Source: Paenibacillaceae bacterium
GTDB lineage: Bacteria > Bacillota > Bacilli > Paenibacillales > Paenibacillaceae
Direction: 5' to 3'
NCBI GenBank assembly: GCA_004134985.1
Contig: REGQ01000066.1
Coordinates: 1-43,143 of the forward strand
Length of the DNA: 43,143 bases
A model generated the notes under the pieces. The model made no database searches, was not told where the DNA came from, and was given only the letters and a program-made list of their open reading frames with translations. Below, piece after piece: positions 26,500-34,399 of this stretch. The position numbers and the translations under genes were made by a program. The first letter of the stretch is position 1. The number at the start of each line of letters is the position of its first letter.

Positions 26500-26690
26500 A
26501 ATTTGAGTGGCAGACCACGGATATGAAACACGACAGCGCGCCGGGAACTGTCCTCGCTGTGACATAATGGCGTGACGAAGTTCTATCGAGGAATATCGCC
26601 TCTCATACCGAAGAGAAAAGGAATGATTAACCGCATTAATTATGATTAAGCACTTAACATTCACTACTCATTCCCTTACAATACAAGGAA
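26500..26690 (-). ncRNA. Candidate structured leader RNA upstream of the sensor kinase
   Basis: This gap of about 190 bp lacks a gene. On the minus strand it offers two mutually exclusive pairings: GACAG with CTGTC (complements of 26548-26552 and 26532-26536), or ACAGCG with CGCTGT, which share bases. A small GTGG/CCAC hairpin and the terminator at 26466-26499 follow. A repeated ATGATTAA word lies at 26623-26630 and 26642-26649. The layout resembles an attenuator or riboswitch, but it matches no riboswitch class I can recognise. Confidence 0.35.
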
Positions 26691-26762
26691 AGAAATGCTG
26701 CGGGTTAGAAACGATCTGTGTAGTTAGAACGATATAATCTATTGGGTGGGAGGGGTGTCATT

Positions 26763-27962
26763 ATGGGGAGAAACTTGACGACCGCGCAGCTCCAAGCGCT
26801 TCGCCATGTACAGGCGAACGCCCTGCAGAAGGGAGACCGCTCGCGAGCGGCTGTTGAAGGGGCACTGATCCGCAGAGGGCTGCCGCCCGCATGGAGGGAA
26901 TTTCTCTTGAACGGCATTCGCGCGAATGGGCAAGTTACCTTGAATTTTCATCCCGACCGCCTGCTGGCGGACGGCTTCACCGTCGTTGAGAAGCTGCTGC
27001 AAGATGGCGTCTATTGCAGCCAGTTCGTGACCGGATTAAGCAACGGCAGCCGCACGGCGTTTCCGGGTGGGGATCGCGACCGCTGGGAGCAATCGCTGTT
27101 CGGCGGAGCTTATCAACAGGCTGGCGTTGGTGCGGCGGAGCGACCGAAGTACGGCGGGCTTAATCTGATGAATTATGCGGACGGCGCCGCCCCGCGGTTC
27201 GGGTCATGCTGGTTTCGCCTGCACCCTCACCTGCTGCAAAGCTGTACCTTTACGTTCGGGGACAGCCATACCGGGCCGGAGCCTGTCGGCACCATTGACG
27301 CTTTCGATAACGTCCTGGCCGCGCTGCTGGAGGCCGAGGGAGACGGCGGAGGCGTTGACTGGTACGGGCTTGGCGAGCATGATCGCGGTGACAGTGTTGA
27401 TCGTGGCGGGATTGGCGAGCATGATCGCGGTGACAGTGTTGATCGTGGCGGGATTGGCGAGCATGATCGCGGTGACAGTGTTGATCCAGGTTCCTTTGTC
27501 CGGCACCTTCACATGCTGCATGAAAGCTGGCAGGAGCCAGGCGGGATTGTCGGACGGGCGCTCGATAACTATATCGAAGCGCAGGTGCATGGGGAAATAG
27601 ACCTTTCCGAAGATGTGGAATCGCTTGTCGCCGATCCGTCATTCAAGGGGACGCGGATCGGAGCCCAGCTCGAAGCATTGTGCAGCAAGTACAATGTGAC
27701 GTTGGTCTGGCATGCCGGCTTTCGGCTAGCTGTGAGCAGTGTTCCGGACGACTTTCGCGGGGCGGCAATGCCCCCGCTTGCCAAGCGGCTCGATCGGTTA
27801 TTCACTGTGTCGCCAGGTGTATTGGATGTCGCTGTGATCGGGCGGGCGGCTGCCTCGCTTCAACTTCACCCTGAGCAATGGCAAGACTGGGGAACGCCGG
27901 ATGAGACTTCCCAGCATCTGAAACAACTTTGGCACGTTCTTGTACAATATGGACGGCCATAA
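26763..27962 (+). CDS. DUF3626 family protein with internal tandem repeat
   Basis: This protein of 399 residues has unknown function. It matches the pattern I associate with DUF3626: VTLNFHPDRLLADG, YCSQFVTGLSNGSRTAFPGGDRDRWEQ, LFGGAYQQ, RPKYGGLNLMNYADG, PRFGSCWFRL and CTFTFGDSHTGPEP. No signal peptide or membrane segment is seen. Between the conserved core and the C-terminal region sits a repeat of GEHDRGDSVDRGGI. The ATG at 26763 is preferred over an upstream TTG because GGGAGGGG precedes it. It is a lone plus-strand gene, convergent with bacF after a gap of 21 bp, and richer in GC than its neighbours. The catalytic role, if any, is unknown. Confidence 0.82.
   Translation: MGRNLTTAQLQALRHVQANALQKGDRSRAAVEGALIRRGLPPAWREFLLNGIRANGQVTLNFHPDRLLADGFTVVEKLLQDGVYCSQFVTGLSNGSRTAFPGGDRDRWEQSLFGGAYQQAGVGAAERPKYGGLNLMNYADGAAPRFGSCWFRLHPHLLQSCTFTFGDSHTGPEPVGTIDAFDNVLAALLEAEGDGGGVDWYGLGEHDRGDSVDRGGIGEHDRGDSVDRGGIGEHDRGDSVDPGSFVRHLHMLHESWQEPGGIVGRALDNYIEAQVHGEIDLSEDVESLVADPSFKGTRIGAQLEALCSKYNVTLVWHAGFRLAVSSVPDDFRGAAMPPLAKRLDRLFTVSPGVLDVAVIGRAAASLQLHPEQWQDWGTPDETSQHLKQLWHVLVQYGRP
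27372..27486 (+). repeat. 42-bp in-frame tandem repeat (about 2.7 copies)
   Basis: Units start at 27372, 27414 and 27456 and are almost identical at the DNA level. Each encodes 14 residues, GEHDRGDSVDRGGI, rich in Asp, Gly and Arg. The near identity and the multiple-of-three unit point to recent slippage expansion that keeps the reading frame open. Confidence 0.92.
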
Positions 27963-27983
27963 TGATGTCACTGCTTGGCTGAG

Positions 27984-28652
27984 TTAACTTTGGGATTGAC
28001 TCTCTACCGTCGATCCCTTGTCAATCTTGAGGGTATCCCTATATTCAATCGTGCCAATGGTGCAGCCGGGACCAATCTCCACGCTTCCCCCGCGGACGCA
28101 CCGGACGTTCGCATACTCCAGATACACATGATCACCTTCAATAACTTCCGATTCCAATGTTCCGCCAGCAGGCAGAAACAAGTTTGCGAAGGGAATACCG
28201 GTTTTTTGTTTCACTATAATTTCCGCTCCGCCAATCTCCCGTACATAGCTGGCGCCATGAAGTTTCAGCTCTGTCTTGTCCGCACTGATCATGCCGCGGA
28301 TGTGCAGCGCGCCCCGCAATTTGAAATGGTCCGCTTCACAATCGCCATTTGCCTGCAATTCCCCTGTGATGTCGACTTTTTTAGCTTTCACATAAAGTGA
28401 ATCAGTACGGATTGGTGTGGCAAAAGGCTCAGATTCGCTGCCGTTATTACCCGCTTCCTGAAATTGGACCGTGCCGCGTATGGTGATTTTGTTCGCAAAC
28501 AATTTCCCATGAATTGTTGCACTCCCTGTACACTGAAACTTGTCGCAATTGACATCGCCATAAAATAGCCCGTTACCCAACACTTTAACATTTTCAAAAT
28601 CTCCGCCTGATGACGTTCCGTCCCCCAAAATGTTAATACTCGCTTTCTGCAC
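27984..28652 (-). CDS. bacF: Bactofilin, BacF/YhbF-like
   Basis: This protein of about 222 residues is a polymer-forming cytoskeletal (bactofilin) protein. It is made of short beta-helix rungs with recurring Gly and hydrophobic positions, such as GNGLFYGDVNCDKFQCTGSATIHGKL and EADHFKLRGALHIRG read in sections. In B. subtilis the paralogues BacE and BacF are linked to flagellar assembly. It is the third gene of the yhbD-bacE-bacF unit. The frame opens at a GTG directly after the bacE stop, but GGAAGGGGG followed 9 bp later by a second GTG (28652) is the better start. The two bactofilins share the layout but differ in sequence. Confidence 0.85.
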   Translation of the reverse strand: MQKASINILGDGTSSGGDFENVKVLGNGLFYGDVNCDKFQCTGSATIHGKLFANKITIRGTVQFQEAGNNGSESEPFATPIRTDSLYVKAKKVDITGELQANGDCEADHFKLRGALHIRGMISADKTELKLHGASYVREIGGAEIIVKQKTGIPFANLFLPAGGTLESEVIEGDHVYLEYANVRCVRGGSVEIGPGCTIGTIEYRDTLKIDKGSTVESQSQS

Positions 28653-28676
28653 CGCTGAATGCCCCCTTCCGATCAC

Positions 28677-29402
28677 TTATATTTGCCGGCTGCTTCCAAC
28701 ACGAGACTTCGGGTCCAGTTGAAAGGTTTCTATATATTCGACATGATGTATTTTACAACCATGTCCAATAACGACCCTTGCTCCACGCACCGTATCCACT
28801 TCACAGTTTTCAAGAAATAAATCGTCACCTTCAATGATATTGGCTACCAATTTAGGAGGGCTAATGAGACCGATCATTTTCCCAAAGCTTTTATGTTCCG
28901 AACGGTGAATGTGAATTGTGCCCCCGCCTATTTCCCGAATGTTGGATTTGGCAGCCAGCTTGATATTTACTTCCCCTGCGTTCAACGCACCCTTCACATT
29001 GACACGACCTTCACACGCAAACCATTCGCACTGCACGTCTCCCCTTGTGCTGAACATCCCGTAAACATCCATCTTCTCTTGCCTGACCGAACCGTTTATA
29101 TAACATTTTCCGTTTATTTGTGCGGTTGCCCCGGATAAATCGCCGTGTACCGTTGCTGCTCCCTCTATATGAACTCGGCCGCTGCTGACGGTCCCCTTGA
29201 AGGTTCCAATACCATTAATTTCTGTGCTCTCTGCTATAAGCGCACCCTTCAGCTTAAACGTTCCATCAACATGCAAAGAAATACATTCGAGTTCCCCTAT
29301 CGCGGTCCCTATCCCTTCGACACGCACATTACGATAGCTCCCTGCTGCAATCTTCTGTATGCCGGACACCGTCAAATCATGTTCCAACCGGCTTACTGCC
29401 AT
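28677..29402 (-). CDS. bacE: Bactofilin, BacE/YhbE-like
   Basis: This 241-residue bactofilin has repeated beta-helix turns, such as GIGTAIGELECISLHVDGTF and RVHIEGAATVHGDLSGATAQ. Bactofilins polymerise without nucleotide and act as membrane-associated scaffolds. GGAGGAG lies 5-6 bp before the ATG. It starts 15 bp after yhbD and its stop nearly abuts the next bactofilin gene, so the three genes are one operon. The gene order matches B. subtilis yhbD-yhbE-yhbF, where the products are involved in motility. Confidence 0.87.
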   Translation of the reverse strand: MAVSRLEHDLTVSGIQKIAAGSYRNVRVEGIGTAIGELECISLHVDGTFKLKGALIAESTEINGIGTFKGTVSSGRVHIEGAATVHGDLSGATAQINGKCYINGSVRQEKMDVYGMFSTRGDVQCEWFACEGRVNVKGALNAGEVNIKLAAKSNIREIGGGTIHIHRSEHKSFGKMIGLISPPKLVANIIEGDDLFLENCEVDTVRGARVVIGHGCKIHHVEYIETFQLDPKSRVGSSRQI

Positions 29403-29417
29403 ACTATCTCCTCCAAA

Positions 29418-30041
29418 CTATCCAAGTATAATTTTTAATTCTTCCCTGAACGTTTCCAATGGCAGCTTGAATACGATATTTGCTGTTCTCTCCATATATA
29501 CTTCTGTATTGCCGGCAACGAGGAAGAACAGTGATACCCCCATTTTGCGAATGAGCATCAGATCATAAGACTTATTAGCAGCCTGATCATAATGCTCCAT
29601 CATGACACTAATCAGCTGTTTTCCTTCTTCTTGCGTAATACTGCCATCACGAAGCAATTTTTCCACCACATATAGCAGCAGCACTTGCCTAAAATTAAAA
29701 AAAGCTGGCTCTTGCCCGATTTCGCTAAACAGCAGCATCGTCGGCTCTGAAACAATGTTTCGTCCTAACAGCTCCCCCCGCTCAAGCTGTACCTCCCCAA
29801 GCGCCGGGGAAAAAACATCAGCCAGTTCATCCAATGACAAATCGTCTTTCATATTTAATATTCTATCAATGCGGGACAAAATCTGCGCTCGTGGAAAATA
29901 CGTTTCCTGCCCGGTAAATGAGGCTTTTCGTATAAACCATTCCTCCGGAATGAGCCGCTTTCGCTTCCAACGATACAATTGACCGTACGATATCCCTTTC
30001 AGACTCAACAGATCTTTCTTAGAGATCAAATCTTCCTCCAC
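29418..30041 (-). CDS. yhbD: YhbD-like protein (DUF4004) with MerR-like helix-turn-helix
   Basis: This 207-residue first gene of the bactofilin operon has an N-terminal region (about 5-65) that looks like a MerR-type DNA-binding domain: SKKDLLSLKGISYGQLYRWK followed by ETYFPRAQILSRIDRIL. The C-terminal half is helical with no recognisable ligand site. It is read from GTG with AGGAGG about 10-11 bp upstream, slightly long spacing; a TTG a few codons later is an alternative. A palindrome inside a long-spacer promoter lies just upstream (30071-30100), so the protein may regulate its own operon. The regulatory role is inferred. Confidence 0.85.
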   Translation of the reverse strand: MEEDLISKKDLLSLKGISYGQLYRWKRKRLIPEEWFIRKASFTGQETYFPRAQILSRIDRILNMKDDLSLDELADVFSPALGEVQLERGELLGRNIVSEPTMLLFSEIGQEPAFFNFRQVLLLYVVEKLLRDGSITQEEGKQLISVMMEHYDQAANKSYDLMLIRKMGVSLFFLVAGNTEVYMERTANIVFKLPLETFREELKIILG

Positions 30042-30070
30042 TGTATGCTGACCTCCTTTTAGTCAGCAAC

Positions 30071-30100
30071 ATCGTAACATAACATTGTTACGTTTGTAAA
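30071..30100 (-). promoter_or_regulatory. Promoter of yhbD-bacE-bacF with MerR-style palindrome
   Basis: On the minus strand TTTACA (30100-30095), an 18-bp spacer, then TACGAT (30076-30071) form a promoter. Between and overlapping them is the perfect inverted repeat CGTAACA (30073-30079) and TGTTACG (30086-30092) with 6 bp between arms. MerR-family activators typically bind such palindromes inside over-long spacers, and yhbD encodes a MerR-like protein. Confidence 0.6.
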
Positions 30101-30227
30101 TAGGCAACGAAACAACCCCCTCATGTCAGTTGTGCTATTGTCGTGCAGATGGGGGACTTGGCTCCTTTTGTTGTGAATGAAGAATTCGCTTATCGGATAG
30201 CCAACAAGATGTTCATTAAGTAGACAA

Positions 30228-30527
30228 GACTAAGAAGATTATGAAGACTATGAAGACTATGAAGACTATGAAGACTATGAAGACTATGAAGACTATGAAG
30301 ACTATGAAGACTATGAAGACTATGAAGAGAAGACTATGAAGACTATGAAGACTATGAAGACTATGAAGACTATGAAGACTATGAAGACTATGAAGACTAT
30401 GAAGATTATGAAGCCTATGAACCCTATGAACACTAAGAAGAATATGAAGCCTATGAACCCTATGAACACTAAGAAGAATATGAAGACTAAGAAGAATATG
30501 AAGACTAAGAAGAATAGGAAGATTTGA
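30228..30527. repeat. 9-bp satellite (GAAGACTAT)n with degenerate 36-bp extension
   Basis: About eighteen near-perfect copies of GAAGACTAT run from about 30237 to 30410, with one 5-bp interruption (AGAAG) near 30325. The array then degrades into two copies of a 36-bp unit (ATGAAGCCTATGAACCC followed by TATGAACACTAAGAAGAAT) and further AAGAATATGAAGACT words. All frames across it are open or nearly so, encoding Met-Lys-Thr repeats on plus and Leu-His-Ser or Phe-Ile-Val repeats on minus. No ribosome binding site supports translation. A GT-rich run follows at about 30548-30578. Confidence 0.92.
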
Positions 30528-30651
30528 ATCATATATAAGTTGAACTAAGAGAGAGTGTGTGTTTGTGTGTGTGAGTGTGCCATCGAGGATAAATTGTTGT
30601 ATTTTGTACAACATTTCCAGGCGTATGAGCCGATTTTCGTGAAATTGTTGT

Positions 30652-30849
30652 ATAAAATACAACAATTCTTAAGATAAATGGATTTTACAGCTAAAATGTT
30701 GTAGTTTTTACAACAATTTTATGTTTGTCGCAGCCATTCTTTTGATTTTGCAAGAAATACACTATCTGTCCCCTTGTACTCCTTTTATTCCCTTATACTT
30801 TGTACTCCTTGTACTCCCTTGCGAAATTCAATCGTTCAACTTATATAGA
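30652..30849. repeat. Dispersed intergenic repeat, copy B
   Basis: This stretch shares with 529-789, in the same order, TACAACAATTCTTAA, GATAAATG, TTTTACAG, ATGTTGTAGTT, TACAACAATTTTA, GCCATTCTTTTGATT, GTCCCCTTG and AATTCAATCGTTCAACTTA. It is somewhat shorter than copy A. A further inverted ATTGTTGTATTTTGTACAACA hairpin word begins upstream near 30594. It has no protein signature of its own. Confidence 0.7.
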
Positions 30850-31002
30850 ATTATAAGATCGGGCAAGAGAGTGCATAAAGTTGCCGAATCGCAAGGAGTT
30901 TCTTGGGCCAAAAGATTGCGTAAATTTCCGATCATAAGAGGGCTCGCAGCTACAATTGAGTCAAGTGCCAATATAAACAGACTTCTGAAACTTCAGCGAT
31001 GA
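30721..31002 (+). other. Unrecognised open frame, probably not a functional gene
   Basis: A 93-codon frame begins inside the dispersed repeat. Its second half (from LYRIIRSGKRVHKVAESQ to SSANINRLLKLQR) looks more protein-like, basic and helical, than the first half, which is repeat sequence. No good ribosome binding site is visible. It may be the tail of a decayed gene. I do not recognise a family. Confidence 0.2.
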
Positions 31003-31031
31003 TGATTATGACGAATCATTCCAATTGTTAA

Positions 31032-31077
31032 AATCCCAAGGTCGAGCCGCCATTAACGGAAACTCGACCTTGGGATT
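31032..31077. terminator. Strong bidirectional hairpin terminator
   Basis: AATCCCAAGGTCGAG (31032-31046) and CTCGACCTTGGGATT (31063-31077) form a perfect 15-bp stem with a 16-nt loop. The minus-strand side is followed by TTTTAACAATT, so it can end leftward transcription from the genes at 31.2-35.5 kb. Confidence 0.75.
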
Positions 31078-31080
31078 ATT

Positions 31081-31155
31081 ATGTGTAATGCTCTCTTATG
31101 GGGTGGATTATGTGTAATGCTCTCTTATGGGTGGATCATGTGTAATGCTCTCTTA
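31081..31155. repeat. Three direct copies of an 18-bp word
   Basis: ATGTGTAATGCTCTCTTA occurs at 31081-31098, 31110-31127 and 31138-31155. The first two copies are followed by near-identical TGGGGTGGATT and TGGGTGGATC linkers, giving periods of 29 and 28 bp. The array directly follows the terminator hairpin and precedes the monooxygenase remnant. Function unknown. Confidence 0.85.
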
Positions 31156-31224
31156 AAAGAAGGTTGCTGGTTTCTATCATGCGAAGCTTATGCTTCATCC
31201 ACTTTTGAGGGGATCTATCAACTT

Positions 31225-31500
31225 TCACTGTAGATGCTGTTTGCTGCCTCTGCCGCTAGCTGGCCGCTCCAGTCCGAGGTGTTCCCGCAAGGTCGCGCCT
31301 GTGTATTCCTGCCGGAAACGCCCGCGCTGCTGGAGCACAGGCACAACATGGTCGACAAAGTCATTCAGGTCGCCAGGCAGCACAGGCGGCATAATATTGA
31401 AGCCGTCACAGCCGTATCCGTCAAACCATGTCTCCATCAGATCAGCCAGTTGCTCCGGGGTTCCAACGAATTGCAGATGGCCTCTGGCACGGCAATCCAT
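31225..31500 (-). pseudogene. C-terminal remnant of an NtaA/SnaA-type flavin monooxygenase
   Basis: About 90 residues match the end of luciferase-like FMN-dependent monooxygenases of the nitrilotriacetate/dibenzothiophene type: RARGHLQFVGTPEQLADLME, DGFNIMPPVLPGDLNDFVD, VPVLQQRGRFRQEYTG and TLREHLGLERP. Full members are about 440 residues, and nothing of the first 350 is found upstream, where the sequence is unrelated. The open frame extends to 31548 but that part does not match. It is a truncated relic, with a normal C-terminus. Confidence 0.75.
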
Positions 31501-31620
31501 ACCATCTCTGTCAGGGCAAGCGTTATGAAAACTGCGTAATGAATGCAAGCATTGAGCGATTCAGGCGAAATGGGGTGCGGCCGACATCGTTCTGCTGGAA
31601 AGAATAGTGAGCCTTTTCAA

Positions 31621-32097
31621 TTAAAAAATGTAAAAGACAACACCGTTGCCATCTGCCGCAGCCTTTTCATAATAGGCTTGGATCGCTTGCAGATTTACAT
31701 ACAGATAATCGAAAAACTCATCCTTATCCTCGTCATCCATTACAGGATAGATACTCTCTTCAACCATGTCATCAAAATTATAGCGCGCCAACACGTCGTT
31801 CTTGGACAACTGGGCCAGTGCGGCCGAAGCTTCCGCTACCTGCTCGCGATACAGATAAAATGCGCCGAACTCTCCGTAATCCACCGCATTGTCATCCTGC
31901 ATCGGCACAACATAACCGAAAGGAGCAGCACCCTCGCAAATATCACCAGTCAACAAATAGTGAATTGCTTGCCAGGACTTGTCGATATCAAGACTTGCAT
32001 AATCTTCGGTATTCAGCTCTCCCAGTTCAAGATTGCCGTCAGCAATTTGTTTGATTTGTGCATCGGCTAATGCAATATAATTCCCTGTCATTCCCAT
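31621..32097 (-). CDS. DUF1877 (YfbM-like) protein
   Basis: This cytoplasmic protein of 158 residues has unknown function. It matches the E. coli YfbM pattern: start MGMTGNYIALADAQIKQI, then LDIDKSWQAIHYLLTGD, a central GYVVPMQDDNAVDYGEFGAF segment, and EESIYPVMDDEDKDEFFDYL. The frame is open to 32259, but AAGGAGAG 8-10 bp before this ATG and the family start MGM fix the beginning. It is strongly acidic. The next upstream gene ends 161 bp away on the same strand. Confidence 0.85.
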   Translation of the reverse strand: MGMTGNYIALADAQIKQIADGNLELGELNTEDYASLDIDKSWQAIHYLLTGDICEGAAPFGYVVPMQDDNAVDYGEFGAFYLYREQVAEASAALAQLSKNDVLARYNFDDMVEESIYPVMDDEDKDEFFDYLYVNLQAIQAYYEKAAADGNGVVFYIF

Positions 32098-32258
32098 GTT
32101 TGTTCGCTCTCCTTGGTCAATAGCTGCATTATAATGGTTAATATCAATTATATTGTACAATTTCTGCTCAGATGCCTGACAGGTTCTTTCGACCTCTTTT
32201 CGTTTGAATTTCAATAGGGTCCTTGACTCAACCGAACAATCAGTGATGATAGACAACA

Positions 32259-34238
32259 TTAGCGCTTAAGCTGGGGCAGAGGCAAAAATAATAATTGAAG
32301 CGGAGTATTGCTGCCCGAAGCGATTACAAAGGAAATGTCAACCGTTTCGGCCGCGTCCCCCGTCCTGTAAAGGACACCGGCTTCATTCTGATCTTTCAAG
32401 ATGCTGTTATCGGTCGTATTTACGACTGTCCCGTTTACAAGGAAAGCTCCGGCATAATGGCCGCCGCGCGGATTCAATGCGATCAGCGTACGCGGCGCTA
32501 CTTCAACCTTCATTTTGTAAAGGACGCCAAAATTGCCGGTGTTGCGCTCCGGATCACCTGTCATTTCATCGAAGCCATCCAGATATTTGTCGATATAACG
32601 GTCGCCAAGCGGAATCCGCTGCGCCTTTTCACCAAGCCGCCCGCTTATTTCCAACACACGATCAGCCCCGAAGAACGTTCCGCGCACATGATAATTGTCT
32701 CTATCCAAATGGCTTAAAGACGGAAGCGCATCAATCGGATTGTTGTCTCCTTCGACGACTACGACGCGAAATTCAACATACGAATCTGCATACAGGTCCG
32801 CGTATGCGCTCATTACTTGTCCCGGCTTGAGCGGAACCTGACTCATTTCCGGAATGATGACTTTGGTCTCACCCGGCTGTAAAGAAACGGCCAGGTTATC
32901 CTTCGGGTCCAGGCTCGAGCTGAAATATCTGGATACAGCAAGCTTGCCGCTCGTTGAAACATACGTATTCGGACCTCCCATCCCGAACGCCGTCGTTCTG
33001 ACGCGTGCAACCGATGCGTTTGGATTCGTGGCAACCAAATAGATCTTCAGATTCTCTGCGCTTCTGTTCTGGTGGTGAAAAAGAAATCGGATTTTACCGT
33101 CCAGCCTGCTGTAGAATACAATACCTTCACCCGACAGCGTTTCCGGGCTGTTGCTTCGCGCAAGCGATACCCGTTCCGGAAGAACGCTATAAATGACCTC
33201 TTCGTGATTAAGGACGGAAGAGCCTACTATCGGAAATTTGTCGCCCACAGGCGTAAACAGCGGATAGTATTCTTCCGGTGTATACAGCACCTCATCCGTA
33301 ACGGTAATTTGCTGGAAAACGCTATCCGTCGCGCCGTGCCCATCTTCCACTTCAAGTGAAATGGTGTAGTCGCCGGACTCGAAGAATACCGGTGCTTGGC
33401 CTGACCATGTCTTGCGAACGATGCTATTTTCATCATCGTAGCTGTTTTCCGTGTACAGGACCGGTTCGCCGATTCGGTATGTCGTTTTGTCCGTGGAAAA
33501 TGCGGCAACCGGCGGTTCGTTCGCCTTCAGGACGTGAATCGTCACACTGTAGGGATCGCTCCACCGGGAACGGTCATCCATCACCGATCTTGTAATGGTA
33601 TACTCGCCCGGTTCATCGTAGATGTCTTGCTTCCCTTCCCAGCGCTGATCAATTATTTTTCGCCCGGACGGACTTGAAGCATGATCGGCAATAAGGATTT
33701 TCGTTTGTCCTGCATAAATCTCCTCGTTCAATACGCTGAAGGTCGCTTCTGGAATACTCGGCCTCGACCATGCGAACGTCATCTCCGAATCCTTCAATGT
33801 GAGCGTGCTGCCCGTCAGATCCGCCCAAGTGCGGAGCGGTATCATCATATAGCCGTTCTGAATGAATACTGCGCCTGAAGATTTGACGATCTTACCGTTA
33901 ACCTTAATATTAGCGGAGTCAGGCTTAAAGCGAATTTCAAGCTCTTCATTTCTGGCAATCGATTCCTTCGTCTTCGCTTCGTATGCAACTTTAAAACCGT
34001 ACACTTTTGCAATGCTGCTGAAAGGGGCATACGAAACGCCGTCCTTGAATGTAGTCGGCTGAACCGCTTGAATGGTTTGCCCGTTGTACATCATTTCGCT
34101 GCTGTTCTTTGTAAGCACAAGCTGATCTGCAGCCACGTTGGCTTTGACAACTGGGACAGGCACCGCCTCAAAAGCGGCAATAACGAATAAAGAAATAATC
34201 AACAGCCACTTGAAAGAATTTTGCAATAATGATTTCAT
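32259..34238 (-). CDS. Secreted protein with copper-amine-oxidase N-terminal-like and PKD-like domains
   Basis: This 659-residue exported protein has no recognised enzyme domain. A signal peptide (WLLIISLFVIAAFEAVPVPV) leads to a Cu_amine_oxidN1-like domain (about 35-165) with SSEMMYNGQTIQAVQPTTF and GYMMIPLRTWADLTG, a wall-associated module common in Paenibacillus. Two PKD-like beta domains follow (about 165-315, for example PPVAAFSTDKTTYRIGEPV and EVEDGHGATDS). The C-terminal 330 residues are beta-rich and unrecognised (NLKIYLVATNPNASVARVRT). AAGGAG precedes the ATG. It is probably a cell-surface structural or binding protein. Confidence 0.82.
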   Translation of the reverse strand: MKSLLQNSFKWLLIISLFVIAAFEAVPVPVVKANVAADQLVLTKNSSEMMYNGQTIQAVQPTTFKDGVSYAPFSSIAKVYGFKVAYEAKTKESIARNEELEIRFKPDSANIKVNGKIVKSSGAVFIQNGYMMIPLRTWADLTGSTLTLKDSEMTFAWSRPSIPEATFSVLNEEIYAGQTKILIADHASSPSGRKIIDQRWEGKQDIYDEPGEYTITRSVMDDRSRWSDPYSVTIHVLKANEPPVAAFSTDKTTYRIGEPVLYTENSYDDENSIVRKTWSGQAPVFFESGDYTISLEVEDGHGATDSVFQQITVTDEVLYTPEEYYPLFTPVGDKFPIVGSSVLNHEEVIYSVLPERVSLARSNSPETLSGEGIVFYSRLDGKIRFLFHHQNRSAENLKIYLVATNPNASVARVRTTAFGMGGPNTYVSTSGKLAVSRYFSSSLDPKDNLAVSLQPGETKVIIPEMSQVPLKPGQVMSAYADLYADSYVEFRVVVVEGDNNPIDALPSLSHLDRDNYHVRGTFFGADRVLEISGRLGEKAQRIPLGDRYIDKYLDGFDEMTGDPERNTGNFGVLYKMKVEVAPRTLIALNPRGGHYAGAFLVNGTVVNTTDNSILKDQNEAGVLYRTGDAAETVDISFVIASGSNTPLQLLFLPLPQLKR

Positions 34239-34399
34239 ACTCCCGTCTCCTTTTTCACTTTCATGGTATCCTCATCACGGCTTTAAGCCGTACGTAAGCT
34301 TTACGCCGAATAAATGGAAAAAGTTTCTTATATTAGAAATATTTTTGATCTAGATTTTCGTGAGTCAAGCATGAATCAACTATTTGTGTATTTATCGAG

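Noticed and set aside
26500-26690. A named riboswitch or T-box
   Set aside because: The conserved cores I know for T-box, SAM, c-di-GMP, cobalamin, lysine and guanidine RNAs are not present, so it is listed only as an unassigned structured leader.
30216-30665. Minus-strand frame encoding Leu-His-Ser and Phe-Ile-Val repeats as a gene
   Set aside because: It is a by-product of the 9-bp satellite, which keeps several frames open on both strands; no start signal supports it.
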